Positions 1 to 13,607 of a stretch of DNA of 64,000 nucleotides are shown one piece after another. Made by a program: the position numbers and the translations under genes. This stretch comes from Mesorhizobium sp. B2-4-3 (GTDB lineage: Bacteria; Pseudomonadota; Alphaproteobacteria; Rhizobiales; Rhizobiaceae). The stretch is taken from positions 1 through 64,000 of the forward strand of contig NZ_VFVL01000001.1 of the NCBI RefSeq assembly GCF_006442815.1. Reading direction: 5' to 3'. Position 1 is the stretch's first letter. Every line of letters starts with the position of its first letter. A model generated the notes under the pieces. It saw nothing but the letters and a program-made list of their open reading frames with translations, did no database searches and was not told the DNA's origin.

Positions 1-57
1 CTCCATGATCTCAAGCGGCTTTCCGGCGGCAACGGCAACGGCGGCTCGCGTCTTCAT
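1..57 (-). CDS. adhC: S-(hydroxymethyl)glutathione dehydrogenase (class III alcohol dehydrogenase), 5' end only
   Basis: The window opens inside the first 19 codons of a minus-strand gene with ATG at 55-57. They read MKTRAAVAVAAGKPLEIME, the characteristic N-terminus of class III alcohol dehydrogenases. These enzymes oxidise S-(hydroxymethyl)glutathione, the adduct of formaldehyde and glutathione, to S-formylglutathione in the cytoplasm. A GGAGG ribosome binding site lies just upstream (about 66-71). The gene is divergent from the lut-like operon and fits the methanol-oxidation genes further right. Only 19 residues are visible, so the rest of the enzyme is inferred. Confidence 0.82.
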   Translation of the reverse strand, partial: MKTRAAVAVAAGKPLEIME

Positions 58-453
58 GAGGCACTCCTCCCAGGGCAGTCGAAAAACTTCACGTTCCGGC
101 GGACGTGACGCCCGCCGGACAACAAAAAATACCGTTTCCAAGCCGTAGTGAGGTCGCAATAATCGAACGGTCTAACTCATAAGTCTATTCTACCAAGGTC
201 CCCCCACCCTTCACCTGTTTCAAGGTGGCCACCCGATAGACGTGTCGCTTGATCTCGAGGATCAACCCGGAACTTTCCGCGCAGTTCGGTATGCCGTGAT
301 CGACTTGATCGCCGGCGGCGGCGAATAGGACTAAAGCAGAAGTGGCAGGTCAGCTTACAAGGTTTGATAAATCCAACACGTCCGCTAAGTTTTCGGCGGG
401 CACCTTGGCTTGGCGCTGGTCCGATAGGATTGGACCCGGCACGAGAGTGGGTA
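58..453. other. Divergent intergenic region, adhC / lut-like operon
   Basis: About 400 bases separate the two divergent start codons, so promoters for both directions should lie here. Short open frames on both strands have no ribosome binding site or recognisable protein content. I see no clear inverted repeat, hairpin or RNA gene. The stretch around 120-200 is somewhat richer in A and T than its surroundings and is the likeliest promoter zone. Confidence 0.5.
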
Positions 454-1710
454 ATGTTATCGATGACGAGCGCGGTGCCGAGCACTCTCACGACCTTTTT
501 GTGCTTTCTTTTCCTGGCCGCCACCATTTCCGGTGCGGCGGCTCAGGAAGCGAGCAAGCAACCGGCCGCAACGGCCAAGCCTGAAAAGAAGATCACCGAA
601 ATCAAGATAGGCTATTTGCGGGCATACGCGCCGCAGCTGACGCTTTCCCTGCTCGACCTGCCGCCAAGGGACGAGGGTGTTGCCGGCGCCAAGGTGGCGA
701 TCGGTGACAACAATACGACAGGAGCGTTCCTCGGCCAGAAATTCAGCCTCGACATCACCGAAATAAAGCCGGACGCCGATGTGGTTCAGGCTTTCGACGA
801 CCTGATCGCCAAGGGCGACCGCTACGTGGTCGCGGACCTCTCGGCCAGGCAGCTGCTGTCCATCGCCGACATCGCGCGCGACAAGGGCGTCCTGATCTTC
901 AACATCGGCGCCACCGACGACAGCCTGCGCGAGGAGGACTGCCGCATAAACGTCTTCCACATCGCACCGACGCGCAGCATGCTGGCCGACGCGCTGGCGC
1001 AATATCTCATGGTGAAGAAATGGCCGAACTGGGTGCTGCTCTACGGCTCGCATGAGCAGGACCATCTCTACGCCGATGCGTTGCGCCGCGCGGCTGCCCG
1101 TTTCGGTGGCCAGATCGTGGCGGAGAAAGAGTTCAAGGACTCCGGCACGGCAAGGCGCACCGACACCGGCGCCACGCAGATCCAGCAGCAGATTTCCGTG
1201 TTCACGCAGGACCTGCCGGAGCACGACGTGGTGCTGGTCGCCGATGAGAGCGAGGTATTCGGAACCTATGTGCCCTACCGCACCTGGACGCCGCGGCCGG
1301 TCGCGGGCACGGCCGGGCTTGTCGCGTCGTCATGGCATCCCGCGAGCGAGCAGTGGGGCGGCATCCAGATGCAAAGCCGGTTCCTGAGGACGACGGGCCG
1401 GCGAATGTTGTCCAAGGACATGTCGGCCTGGACGGCCGTGCGGGCCGTCGGCGAAGCCACCACGCGCACCAATGGCGACGATCCGAAAAAGATCGACGAC
1501 TATATCCGCTCGGACGATTTCTCGGTCGCCGCCTTCAAGGGCCAGAAGCTGACTTTCCGCAAATGGAACCTTCAGCTGCGCCAGCCGATCCTGCTCAGCG
1601 ACGCCAAGTCGGTCGTCTCGACCTCGCCGCAGGAGGGCTATCTCCATCAGGTTTCCGAGCTCGACACGCTCGGCGTCGACCAGCCGGAGACGAAATGCGC
1701 CCTTAAGTAG
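454..1710 (+). CDS. ABC transporter substrate-binding protein of the PQQ/methanol-oxidation type (lutA-like)
   Basis: Predicted periplasmic binding protein of about 418 residues. The start at 454 is chosen because GAGAG at 443-447 precedes it and because it gives a normal signal peptide (hydrophobic stretch LTTFLCFLFLAATISGAAA, then AQ). An in-frame ATG at 364 would add a non-signal-like extension. The mature part has a type I periplasmic-binding fold feel (KITEIKIGYLRAYAPQ, then IAIG-like ligand lobes). It matches my memory of the family of binding proteins linked to PQQ-dependent alcohol dehydrogenases, to which Methylorubrum LutA belongs. It heads a six-gene operon with an ATPase and a permease. 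The ligand is unproven: a lanthanide or its chelate is possible, an alcohol less so. Confidence 0.75.
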   Translation: MLSMTSAVPSTLTTFLCFLFLAATISGAAAQEASKQPAATAKPEKKITEIKIGYLRAYAPQLTLSLLDLPPRDEGVAGAKVAIGDNNTTGAFLGQKFSLDITEIKPDADVVQAFDDLIAKGDRYVVADLSARQLLSIADIARDKGVLIFNIGATDDSLREEDCRINVFHIAPTRSMLADALAQYLMVKKWPNWVLLYGSHEQDHLYADALRRAAARFGGQIVAEKEFKDSGTARRTDTGATQIQQQISVFTQDLPEHDVVLVADESEVFGTYVPYRTWTPRPVAGTAGLVASSWHPASEQWGGIQMQSRFLRTTGRRMLSKDMSAWTAVRAVGEATTRTNGDDPKKIDDYIRSDDFSVAAFKGQKLTFRKWNLQLRQPILLSDAKSVVSTSPQEGYLHQVSELDTLGVDQPETKCALK

Positions 1711-1732
1711 AAAGCAATCGGGAGGAAAATCG

Positions 1733-2704
1733 GTGCAAGGACGAGCTTGTGCACTCGCCTTTCTCGCGACCGGCCTCATGGCGGGTCCGGCATCGGCCTA
1801 TACGGCCTATGTCTCCAACGAGAAGGACAACACCATGACCGTCGTCGACACGGCGACGATGAAGGTGGTCAAGACCGTCGATGTCGGTCAAAGGCCGCGC
1901 GGCATTGCGATTTCGCCCGACGGCAAGTTCGTCTATCTGTGCGCCAGCGACGACGACACGGTCCAGATCATCGATACCTCGAGCCTTCAAATCGTGGGCG
2001 ATCTGCCCTCCGGGCCCGATCCTGAATTGTTCGTGCTCTCGCCCGACGGCAAGACGCTTTATATCGCCAACGAGGACGACAATCTGGTGACCGTCGTCGA
2101 TGTCGCGAGCAAGGCGGTGCTCTCGGAGATCCCGGTCGGCGTCGAGCCAGAAGGCATGGGCGTCAGCCCCGACGGCAAGACCATGGTCAACACCTCCGAA
2201 ACCACCAGCATGGCCCATTTCATCGACACTCAAAGCCATGAGGTGACCGACAACGTCCTGGTCGACACGCGCCCGCGCTTCGCCGAATTCAAGCCCGACG
2301 GCTCCCAGGTCTGGGTCAGCGCCGAGGTCGGCGGCACGGTAAGCGTCATCGACAACGCCAAGCGCCAGGTGGTGAAGAAAATCCAGTTCGCGATCAATGG
2401 ATTGCGGGCCGAGACCATCCAACCCGTCGGCATCGCCATAACCGCCGACGGCAAGAAGGCCTATGTCGCGCTCGGCCCGGCAAACCATGTCGCGGTGATC
2501 GACACCGAAACCTACGAAGTGGAAAAATACATCCTCGTCGGCCAGCGCGTCTGGCATCTCGCCTTCACCCCCGACCAGAAGACGCTGATCACCACGAACG
2601 GCAACTCGAACGACATCACCTTCATCGACACCGCGACCGATGAACCGGTCCAGTCGCTCACCGTCGGCCAGCAGCCATGGGGCGTGGCCATATCGCCCAA
2701 CTAG
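1733..2704 (+). CDS. Exported YVTN/YncE-type beta-propeller protein, PQQ-catabolism associated
   Basis: 323-residue protein starting at GTG 1733, preceded by GGGAGG. The N-terminus (ALAFLATGLMAGPASA) is a signal peptide. The body is a run of about seven beta-propeller blades with repeated cores such as ISPDGKFVYL, LSPDGKTLYIAN, VSPDGKTMVN and ITADGKKAYVAL, each followed by a VIDT/VVDT-type strand. Proteins of this kind sit beside PQQ-dependent alcohol dehydrogenase systems. As I recall, the lut cluster encodes a comparable exported protein. It lies 22 bases after the binding protein, so the two are probably co-transcribed. Its role is unknown; periplasmic binding or scaffolding is an inference. 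Confidence 0.75.
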   Translation: MQGRACALAFLATGLMAGPASAYTAYVSNEKDNTMTVVDTATMKVVKTVDVGQRPRGIAISPDGKFVYLCASDDDTVQIIDTSSLQIVGDLPSGPDPELFVLSPDGKTLYIANEDDNLVTVVDVASKAVLSEIPVGVEPEGMGVSPDGKTMVNTSETTSMAHFIDTQSHEVTDNVLVDTRPRFAEFKPDGSQVWVSAEVGGTVSVIDNAKRQVVKKIQFAINGLRAETIQPVGIAITADGKKAYVALGPANHVAVIDTETYEVEKYILVGQRVWHLAFTPDQKTLITTNGNSNDITFIDTATDEPVQSLTVGQQPWGVAISPN

Positions 2705-2736
2705 CGATATCCCAAGCAAGCCAGGAGGTTCGTTCC

Positions 2737-3183
2737 ATGAAGACCAGTCGCGTGATTGCCTTCGCCGTTCTTGTCGGACTGCCGGTTGCCCCGCTCGCGG
2801 CCAGTGCCGACGACGATGATGCCCCGAAGGTGACGCGATCCAGCAAGAACCTCCCCGAGCTGGTCCTGGGCTCGGACAAATCCAGCTACGACGTCAATCG
2901 GACCGATTTTGAACTGGTCGCCGGCCAAGGCTATCGCTGGAAAATCACATCCCACGGCGGCTTCGAATACAAGTTCATGACCGATCTCTGGCGCAACGTC
3001 TGGATCGACCAGATCGTCATAAACGATCTCGAAGTGCACATGGCCGGCGCACCGGCCTGGCTCGAATTCGACGATGCGGGAACCATATTGGTTCAGTTCC
3101 ACACCGTGCGCCCTGGCGAATACACGTGGTCTGTCCCCGACCTTGCCGACAAGGGCCTGAAGGGAAAGATCACGATCAAATGA
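2737..3183 (+). CDS. Small exported protein of the lut-like operon
   Basis: 148-residue protein. ATG 2737 has an AGGAGG site at 2723-2728; an in-frame ATG at 2677 lies inside the previous gene and is rejected. Residues 1-24 form a signal peptide (FAVLVGLPVAPLAASA), followed by an acidic stretch ADDDDAPK at the mature N-terminus. The rest is mostly predicted beta, ending GEYTWSVPDLADKGLKGKITIK-like, which suggests a cupredoxin-like sandwich, but I see no copper ligand set. The acidic run could bind metal, which is speculation. It is sandwiched between the propeller gene and the ABC ATPase, as the exported proteins of the lut cluster are. Confidence 0.65.
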   Translation: MKTSRVIAFAVLVGLPVAPLAASADDDDAPKVTRSSKNLPELVLGSDKSSYDVNRTDFELVAGQGYRWKITSHGGFEYKFMTDLWRNVWIDQIVINDLEVHMAGAPAWLEFDDAGTILVQFHTVRPGEYTWSVPDLADKGLKGKITIK

Positions 3184-3224
3184 GGACCGGCAGATGAGGA
3201 CCGGGCGCAGATGAGAACAGGGTG

Positions 3225-4019
3225 ATGAGCGTGCAGCATGTACGGACAGGCGGTTCGGGAAATGAGGTGGCGGCGCTCGACGTCGTCGGCGTCAGCCATT
3301 CCTACGGTCCCAAACGGGCGCTGAACAACGTGTCTTTCTCGATCGCGCCGGCGACCTTTACCGTTCTGCTCGGCCTCAACGGGGCGGGCAAGACAACCTT
3401 GTTCTCGTTGATCAGCCACCTTTACGACACCCGCCACGGATCGATCCGCATCTTCGGCCATGACATCCGCCGCGCTTCCGGCGAAGCGCTCAGATGTGTC
3501 GGCATCGTGTTCCAGGCACGTACGCTCGACCTCGATCTCAGCGTGTACCAGAACCTCTCCTATCACGCCTCGCTGCACGGTATCGGCGGCGGCGAGGCCC
3601 GGCAGCGCATCGCCGCGCTGCTCGAGACGGTCGACATGCAGGGCCGCGAGCATGACAAGGCCCGTTCCCTCTCAGGCGGTCAGATGCGACGGATCGAAAT
3701 CGCCAGGGCGCTGCTCCACCGCCCCTCCCTGCTGCTGCTCGACGAGGCGACCGTCGGTCTCGACGTCCAGTCGCGCGCCGGCATCCTGGCCACCATCCGC
3801 AGGCTCGTCGAAATCGAAGGCATCGGCGTTCTGTGGGCCACGCATCTGATCGACGAAGTCGACGACGGCGACCATGCCGTCGTGCTGCGACAGGGCAACC
3901 TTGTCGCCAGCGGCACGGTGTCCGATCTCATCCAGGCCAGCGGCGCCGATTCGATCCGCGACGCCTTCTCGAAGCTCAACCGCGCAGAGACGGCCGGCAT
4001 TGCGGAGATTTCGCCATGA
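3225..4019 (+). CDS. ABC transporter ATP-binding protein, PQQ-alcohol-dehydrogenase-associated (lutE-like)
   Basis: 264-residue nucleotide-binding subunit. ATG 3225 is chosen; the adjacent GTG at 3222 is in frame and cannot be excluded. Walker A reads GLNGAGKTT, the signature LSGGQMRRIEIARAL, Walker B LLLLDEATVGLD, and the H-loop ATHLIDE. Everything needed for ATP hydrolysis is present. The gene overlaps the permease start by ATGA, so the two are translationally coupled. It belongs to the ABC-2-partner type rather than the importer type of ribose or amino-acid systems, yet it sits with a periplasmic binding protein, as in the lut cluster. Confidence 0.85.
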   Translation: MSVQHVRTGGSGNEVAALDVVGVSHSYGPKRALNNVSFSIAPATFTVLLGLNGAGKTTLFSLISHLYDTRHGSIRIFGHDIRRASGEALRCVGIVFQARTLDLDLSVYQNLSYHASLHGIGGGEARQRIAALLETVDMQGREHDKARSLSGGQMRRIEIARALLHRPSLLLLDEATVGLDVQSRAGILATIRRLVEIEGIGVLWATHLIDEVDDGDHAVVLRQGNLVASGTVSDLIQASGADSIRDAFSKLNRAETAGIAEISP

Positions 4020-4891
4020 GCACGTCCGCGATGCCGCAAAAACTCGCCTCCGTCACGCCGGTGAGATCCGGCGCGTTCGGCCTGCGCCACTATCTCGTCT
4101 GCCTCAAGGGCATCGTCCTGCGCGAGTGCCTGCGTTTCCTGCATCAACGCGAGCGCTTCATCTCCTCGCTGGTCAGGCCGCTCGTCTGGCTGTTCATCTT
4201 CGCCGCCGGCTTTCGCCAGGTGCTCGGCGTCTCGATCATCCCGCCCTATAAGACCTACGTCCTTTACGAGGTCTACATCACGCCCGGCCTGTGCGGCATG
4301 ATCCTTCTGTTCTCGGGCATGCAGTCTTCGCTGTCGATGGTCTACGACCGCGAGATGGGCAATATGCGCACCCTGCTTGTCAGCCCGTTTCCGCGCTGGT
4401 TCCTGTTGGTGTCCAAGATGCTCGCCGGCGTCGCCGTATCGATCGCGCAGGTCTACGCGTTCCTGATCGTGGCCTGGTTCTGGGGCGTCAAGGCGCCGCC
4501 CCTTGGCTACCTGTTCGTGCTGCCGGCGCTGTTTCTGTCGGGCATGATGCTTTGCGCGCTCGGGATGCTTTTGTCCTCTGTGATCAAGCAACTCGAAAAC
4601 TTTGCCGGCATCATGAACTTCGTCATATTCCCTGGCTATTTCGCCTCACCCGCCTTGTATCCGTTGTGGCGCATCCAGGAAGCCAGCCCTCTCCTCTACA
4701 AGATCTGCATCGTCAATCCGTTCACCTACGCGGTCGAACTGATCCGCTTCGCTTTTTACGGTCAGGTCGATTGGGTGTCGCTGGGCGTCGTCGCCGGATG
4801 CACGCTGCTGTTTCTGGCCGGAGCCATCATCGCCTACGACCCCTCGCGCGGCCTGATGACCCGCAAGCAGGATACGGGAGGAAATGCCTGA
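4016..4891 (+). CDS. ABC-2 type permease (lutF-like)
   Basis: 291-residue membrane protein; ATG 4016 overlaps the ATPase stop codon. About six hydrophobic segments follow a cytoplasmic N-terminus: PLVWLFIFAAGFRQV, LCGMILLFSGM, MLAGVAVSIAQVYAFLIV, LFVLPALFLSGMMLCALGML, a segment near NFVIFPGYFASPALYP, and a C-terminal GVVAGCTLLFLAGAIIAY. This is the ABC-2/NodJ/DrrB architecture, usually associated with export. Pairing with a periplasmic binding protein is atypical but recurs in PQQ-linked clusters. Transport direction cannot be read from sequence. Confidence 0.82.
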   Translation: MSTSAMPQKLASVTPVRSGAFGLRHYLVCLKGIVLRECLRFLHQRERFISSLVRPLVWLFIFAAGFRQVLGVSIIPPYKTYVLYEVYITPGLCGMILLFSGMQSSLSMVYDREMGNMRTLLVSPFPRWFLLVSKMLAGVAVSIAQVYAFLIVAWFWGVKAPPLGYLFVLPALFLSGMMLCALGMLLSSVIKQLENFAGIMNFVIFPGYFASPALYPLWRIQEASPLLYKICIVNPFTYAVELIRFAFYGQVDWVSLGVVAGCTLLFLAGAIIAYDPSRGLMTRKQDTGGNA

Positions 4892-5517
4892 TGAGGAGGA
4901 TGCTTGCTCGCAGCCTTGTTGTGGTCGCCATGCTAGCGCCGGGCGCAAATGCTGGGGCGGCGACCGCCGATCCGGACTGGCCCTGCGTCCAGCGCAAGGT
5001 GCCGCAATTGTCGCTCGGCCAGGTCTGGAACGGGCCGGACCTTCCACCGTCGGCCAAGGACTGGTCAAACGACGCATCGGTCTCCGCCCTTGTCGAGGAC
5101 GTCTCGGCGCGGCGGTTGCCGCTCGGCGACGCTCAGAAGGAGATCAGGGATTTCGCGGCATCGCTTCCGGCCGAGCAGCTTGCGCCGAAAATGGCGATGC
5201 TCGTGCAGGGCATGTTCGACCACATGGACGCCGAGCGTTCGCACGTCATTTCCGGCATTTCCCGCTATGCCCACAGGCAGCTCGAAATGGCCGCCGACTT
5301 GCGCAAGCAAGCGTCCGACGTCGATGCGTTGCGGGCAAAGCCCGACGCGGATCAGGACGAGGTCGAGCGGCGGACCGACCAGCTGAATTTCGCGACGCGG
5401 ATCTTCACGGAGCGCGCGCAATCACTGACCTACGTCTGCGATGTGCCGACGATAATCGAGCAGCGGCTTTACCAGCTGGCCAAGACCGTCTCGGAGACGC
5501 TTGCCGCGAAGAAATAA
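4891..5517 (+). CDS. Exported protein of unknown function, last gene of the lut-like operon
   Basis: 208-residue protein whose ATG 4891 shares one base with the permease stop (TGATG); GGAGG lies at about 4877-4881. The N-terminus (MLARSLVVVAMLAPGANAGAA) is a signal peptide. The mature protein is mostly helical and rich in alanine, glutamine and charged residues, with one Cys near the N-terminus (WPCVQ) and one near the C-terminus (YVCDVP). I recognise no enzymatic motif. Position at the end of the operon matches an exported lut-cluster protein. No TonB receptor or lanmodulin-like EF-hand gene follows. Confidence 0.65.
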   Translation: MRRMLARSLVVVAMLAPGANAGAATADPDWPCVQRKVPQLSLGQVWNGPDLPPSAKDWSNDASVSALVEDVSARRLPLGDAQKEIRDFAASLPAEQLAPKMAMLVQGMFDHMDAERSHVISGISRYAHRQLEMAADLRKQASDVDALRAKPDADQDEVERRTDQLNFATRIFTERAQSLTYVCDVPTIIEQRLYQLAKTVSETLAAKK

Positions 5518-5534
5518 CTCTTCCTGGAATTGCT

Positions 5535-5735
5535 CTAGCTGCTCCGGCCGGGCAGCACGCGCCAGCGCTGCACGAAATAGCCGGGATGTGTGTCCAGCCA
5601 ATGCGCGACCAGCGGCTGCGCCTGCATGAAGGCCACTCCGGGATTCATGGCCAGGCCGTCCGCCATTTCCTCGCGTTGCTCACAGGTCTGCGGCACGGTC
5701 GTCATGCAGACCATCATCACGATTGTATAAAGCAT
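5535..5735 (-). CDS. Small cysteine-containing protein, paralogue of the one at 17696
   Basis: 66 residues, start ATG at 5735 with a strong purine-rich ribosome binding site. It shows a short hydrophobic N-terminus (MLYTIVMMVCM), a P..C pair, then AHWLDTHPGYFVQRWRV. The same pattern (VC..x..P..C, M..A, W..HP..V.RW) occurs in the small protein at 17696-17905, which argues that both are real genes. I recall many such short, probably periplasmic or membrane-anchored proteins in rhizobia. Function is unknown. It is convergent with the lut-like operon, 17 bases from its stop codon. Confidence 0.6.
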   Translation of the reverse strand: MLYTIVMMVCMTTVPQTCEQREEMADGLAMNPGVAFMQAQPLVAHWLDTHPGYFVQRWRVLPGRSS

Positions 5736-5955
5736 TGCCCCTTCCCCTTCGAAATCCCGAACCCCACGCCGGGACGCATGGCGATTTGCCTGCAGGGTTG
5801 GCTGCCCTTCCGCCTTGTGTGAATTGCTGCCCTACCCTTCCATTAGCAACAGGAAATATATCATGCGGGCCCGCAGACCACCATGGCGATGACCTCTTGC
5901 TCACGCCCTTCCCCAACCTTTTCGCACGATCCCGACAGTCGATATGTCAGGCGTT

Positions 5956-6945
5956 TCACTTGGGCCGCCTTGCAGGCCTTCTCGCTTGCCGTGTCGGCGC
6001 TGCTTCACCCGCTTCGGCGTGTGGATACAGTTTGCCGAACAAGGGCAGGTAAGTCGCGCCCTTGCGCATCAGGAAATCGTTGAAGGTCGCCATCGCCGGC
6101 GAGATCACGTGATCGGTGCGCATCACCGAAAACCATTGCCGGCGGATCGGCATGCCGGCCACGTCGAGAATGACAAGCCGACCGGCTTCGGTTTCCGCGG
6201 CGATGGTGTGGGCGGAGATGAAGGCAATGCCAAGGCCCGCCATCACCGCCTGCTTGATCGTCTCGTTCGACCCCATCTCGACGCCGAGATCGTCGATCCG
6301 GCCAGGCACGTCGCTCAGGAATATCTCCAGCGAGATGCGCGTGCCCGAGCCTGGCTCGCGGATCAGGAAATGCTCCTCGGCGATCCTTTCCTTGGAAATG
6401 TCGCGTGCCGAAACCAGTTTGTGTTCGGGCGGCGCGATGATGACCAGCGGATGGTCGCCGAAGACCGAAGCGCGCACCGAAACTTCCTTGGGTGGACGGC
6501 CCATCAGCGCGATGTCGATGTCGTGATTCTTCAGCCTGTCTATCGTTTCGGCTCTATTGCCGATGGCAAGCCGCATGTCGATGTCGGGATGCTCCTTCAT
6601 GAAGCCGGCCATCAGCCGCGGCGCGAAATATTTGGCGGTGGAGACGACGCCGAGTCTCAAGCTGCCGGTACGCACGCCCTTGATGGCGTCCATCTCGTCC
6701 TCAAGCATGCGCAGCCTCTCCTCGATAGCCTGCGCCGCCTCGACGAAGGCCAGCCCTGCGGTAGTAGGACGCATGCCGTCCGACGTCCGGTCGAACAGGG
6801 CCAGCTGGAACTCCTCCTCCACTTGTCGCAACTGGATCGTAACCGCTGGAGGTGAAAGGCCTAACACCTGGGCCGCGCTCACGATTTTCCCGTGGCTGAC
6901 GATGGCCTGGACGGTCTTGAATTGCTTGAGCGTGAGATTCCTCAT
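5956..6945 (-). CDS. cbbR: LysR-type regulator of the Calvin cycle operon, CbbR
   Basis: 329-residue LysR-family regulator. An N-terminal winged helix-turn-helix (residues about 5-63, with AAQVLGLSPPAVTIQLRQ) is followed by an effector-binding domain. It is divergent from cbbF, the standard position for CbbR, which activates cbb transcription in response to metabolites such as RuBP or NADPH. No clear ribosome binding site precedes ATG 6945. The C-terminal tail after about residue 305 is rich in alanine and arginine and may be unstructured. Confidence 0.9.
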   Translation of the reverse strand: MRNLTLKQFKTVQAIVSHGKIVSAAQVLGLSPPAVTIQLRQVEEEFQLALFDRTSDGMRPTTAGLAFVEAAQAIEERLRMLEDEMDAIKGVRTGSLRLGVVSTAKYFAPRLMAGFMKEHPDIDMRLAIGNRAETIDRLKNHDIDIALMGRPPKEVSVRASVFGDHPLVIIAPPEHKLVSARDISKERIAEEHFLIREPGSGTRISLEIFLSDVPGRIDDLGVEMGSNETIKQAVMAGLGIAFISAHTIAAETEAGRLVILDVAGMPIRRQWFSVMRTDHVISPAMATFNDFLMRKGATYLPLFGKLYPHAEAGEAAPTRQARRPARRPK

Positions 6946-7064
6946 GCAGCATACTAAATTATTTTTAGCGCATTGGTAAAGTTATTAAATTTTACTTATC
7001 ATGGATCGTTTGGTTTCATCGCTCCATCCGGCGCCTGGGAAATACGCCGGACCGGGAGGTTACG
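6946..7064. promoter_or_regulatory. cbbR-cbbF divergent control region
   Basis: A 119-base spacer with a strikingly AT-rich segment at about 6953-7001, including TTAGCGCATTGGTAA and TTATTAAATTTTACTTAT. LysR-type regulators bind T-N11-A type sites in such spacers, and several fits are possible here. I cannot choose one with confidence. GGGAGG before ATG 7065 is the cbbF ribosome binding site. Confidence 0.6.
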
Positions 7065-8114
7065 ATGCCAGCGGCAACGCTCGACGCTTTTCTGAATTCC
7101 TATCTCGGCGACCAGCCGGACGAACGCCGATCCGCGGTCGTCGCCACCGTCCGTCAGTTCACGCAGGCGGCCACCAAGGTCCGCAATGCCATCAACCAGG
7201 GGGCGCTCGGCGCCGCTTTTGCCGGGACCCGCGGCGCCAATGCCGGCGGCGATGTCCAGAAGGATCTCGACGTCTTCGCCGACGACATCTTCCTCGACGC
7301 CATGCGTCGCGCCCCGGTCGCGCTCTATGCCTCCGAGGAGCTGGAGCAGCCTGTCCTGCTCGACAGGCAAGCCCCCCTCGCCGTCGCCATCGACCCGCTG
7401 GACGGCTCTTCCAACATCGACACCAACGTGTCGGTCGGAACGATTTTCTCCCTCCTCCCTGCAATTGGCGCGCCGGACGCCGATCCGGCCGCCTCCTTTT
7501 TGCAGGCAGGGGTGAGCATGCTGGGCGCTGGCTTCTTCATCTACGGGCCGCAGTTGGCGCTCGTTCTGTCGCTCGGCAGCGGCACGCACGTCTTCGTGCA
7601 TTCGACCAGGCTGGGCACCTTCGTCCAGGCCTACGAAAGCCGGATCATTCCGGAGCGGACCCAGGAGTTCGCCATCAACGCCGCCAACTACCGCCACTGG
7701 GACGAGGCCGTGCGCCTCTATGTCGACGACTGCCTGGAAGGCACCGAAGGCCCACGGGAGAAGGATTTCAACATGCGCTGGATCGCCTCGCTGGTCGCCG
7801 AATGCTACCGCATATTGATGCGCGGTGGCGTGTTTCTGTATCCCGGCGACCAACGCCGGGGTTATAGCCAGGGACGGCTTCGGCTGGTCTATGAGGCCAA
7901 TCCGATTGCCTATCTGATCGAACAGGCGGCCGGTGCCGCGACCGATGCGATCACCCGCATCCTGGAAATCGAACCCGAGAGCCTGCACCAGCGCGTACCC
8001 GTGGTCTTCGGATCCGCGCGGGAAGTCGCGCGGATCGCCCGCTACCACACCGAACCCAGCGCCATCGGCGAGCGTGCGCCGCTGTTCAGCCGCCGCGGAC
8101 TCTTCAGAGCCTGA
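7065..8114 (+). CDS. cbbF: Class I fructose-1,6-bisphosphatase
   Basis: 349-residue enzyme that hydrolyses fructose-1,6-bisphosphate (and in autotrophs often sedoheptulose-1,7-bisphosphate) in RuBP regeneration. The metal and phosphate motif DPLDGSSNIDTN is at about residues 109-120, and YASEELE upstream supplies further metal ligands. The C-terminal sugar-phosphate region reads GGVFLYPGD and LRLVYEANPIAYLIEQAGG-like. It is the first gene of the cbb operon, opposite cbbR. Confidence 0.95.
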   Translation: MPAATLDAFLNSYLGDQPDERRSAVVATVRQFTQAATKVRNAINQGALGAAFAGTRGANAGGDVQKDLDVFADDIFLDAMRRAPVALYASEELEQPVLLDRQAPLAVAIDPLDGSSNIDTNVSVGTIFSLLPAIGAPDADPAASFLQAGVSMLGAGFFIYGPQLALVLSLGSGTHVFVHSTRLGTFVQAYESRIIPERTQEFAINAANYRHWDEAVRLYVDDCLEGTEGPREKDFNMRWIASLVAECYRILMRGGVFLYPGDQRRGYSQGRLRLVYEANPIAYLIEQAAGAATDAITRILEIEPESLHQRVPVVFGSAREVARIARYHTEPSAIGERAPLFSRRGLFRA

Positions 8115-8122
8115 GCGGAACC

Positions 8123-8995
8123 ATGTCGGCGAAGCACCCCATCATCACCATCACCGGATCGTCGGGCGCGGGCACGACCTCGGTCAAGCGCATCTTCGAG
8201 ATGATCTTCCGGCGCGAGAACATCGAGGCTGCCTTCATCGAAGGCGACGCCTTTCATCGCTACGATCGCGCTGCGATGAAGTCGGAGGTCGCCAAGCAGG
8301 AAGAGGCCGGCAACCCGAACTTCACCCACTTCCATGCCGAGGCCAACGAGCTCGAGATCCTCGAGGGGGTTTTCGAGCAATATGGCCGCCGGGGGAGCGG
8401 GAAGACCCGCACCTACATCCATGACGAGGATGAGGAGAAGCACTACGGCACACCGCCCGGCCATTTCACCGAATGGCGCGAATTCGCGCCGAGCGACCTG
8501 CTCTTCTACGAAGGCCTGCATGGCTGCGTCGTCACCGACAAGATCAACCTGGCCAGGCACGCGGACCTCAAGATCGGCGTGGTGCCGGTCATAAATCTCG
8601 AGTGGATCCAGAAGATCCATCGCGACCGCGCCACGCGCGGCTATTCGACCGAGGCGGTGATGGACGTGATCCTGCGCCGCATGCCGGACTATGTCCGCTA
8701 CATCGTCCCGCAATTCTCGCAGACCGCGATCAATTTCCAGCGCGTGCCGATCGTCGACACGTCGAACCCGTTCATCGCGCGCTGGATCCCGACCCCCGAC
8801 GAATCGATGCTGGTCATCCGCTTCGCCAATCCCCGCGGCATCGATTTCCCTTACCTGCTTTCAATGATCCACGACTCCTTCATGTCGCGGCCGAATTCCA
8901 TAGTGGTGCCGGGTAACAAGCTCGACCTTGCCATGCAGCTGATCCTGACACCGCTCATCCTGCAATTGATCGAACGCAAGAAACGTGTGTCGTGA
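8123..8995 (+). CDS. cbbP: Phosphoribulokinase
   Basis: 290-residue kinase making ribulose-1,5-bisphosphate from ribulose-5-phosphate and ATP, one of the two Calvin-cycle-specific enzymes. The P-loop reads [11 protein letters not shown] near residue 10. [10 protein letters not shown] and the HFHAEANE region are typical of the bacterial octameric type. The gene starts 8 bases after cbbF. Length and content match the family. Confidence 0.95.
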   Translation: MSAKHPIITITGSSGAGTTSVKRIFEMIFRRENIEAAFIEGDAFHRYDRAAMKSEVAKQEEAGNPNFTHFHAEANELEILEGVFEQYGRRGSGKTRTYIHDEDEEKHYGTPPGHFTEWREFAPSDLLFYEGLHGCVVTDKINLARHADLKIGVVPVINLEWIQKIHRDRATRGYSTEAVMDVILRRMPDYVRYIVPQFSQTAINFQRVPIVDTSNPFIARWIPTPDESMLVIRFANPRGIDFPYLLSMIHDSFMSRPNSIVVPGNKLDLAMQLILTPLILQLIERKKRVS

Positions 8996-9005
8996 GGAGG
9001 ATGCC

Positions 9006-13596
<4,591 letters not shown>

Positions 13597-13607
13597 GGAG
13601 ACAGACA

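Noticed and set aside
1703..2719. Long minus-strand frame of 338 codons opposite the beta-propeller gene
   Set aside because: It mirrors the propeller repeats (Gly/Asp/Val/Arg-rich) and has no ribosome binding site.
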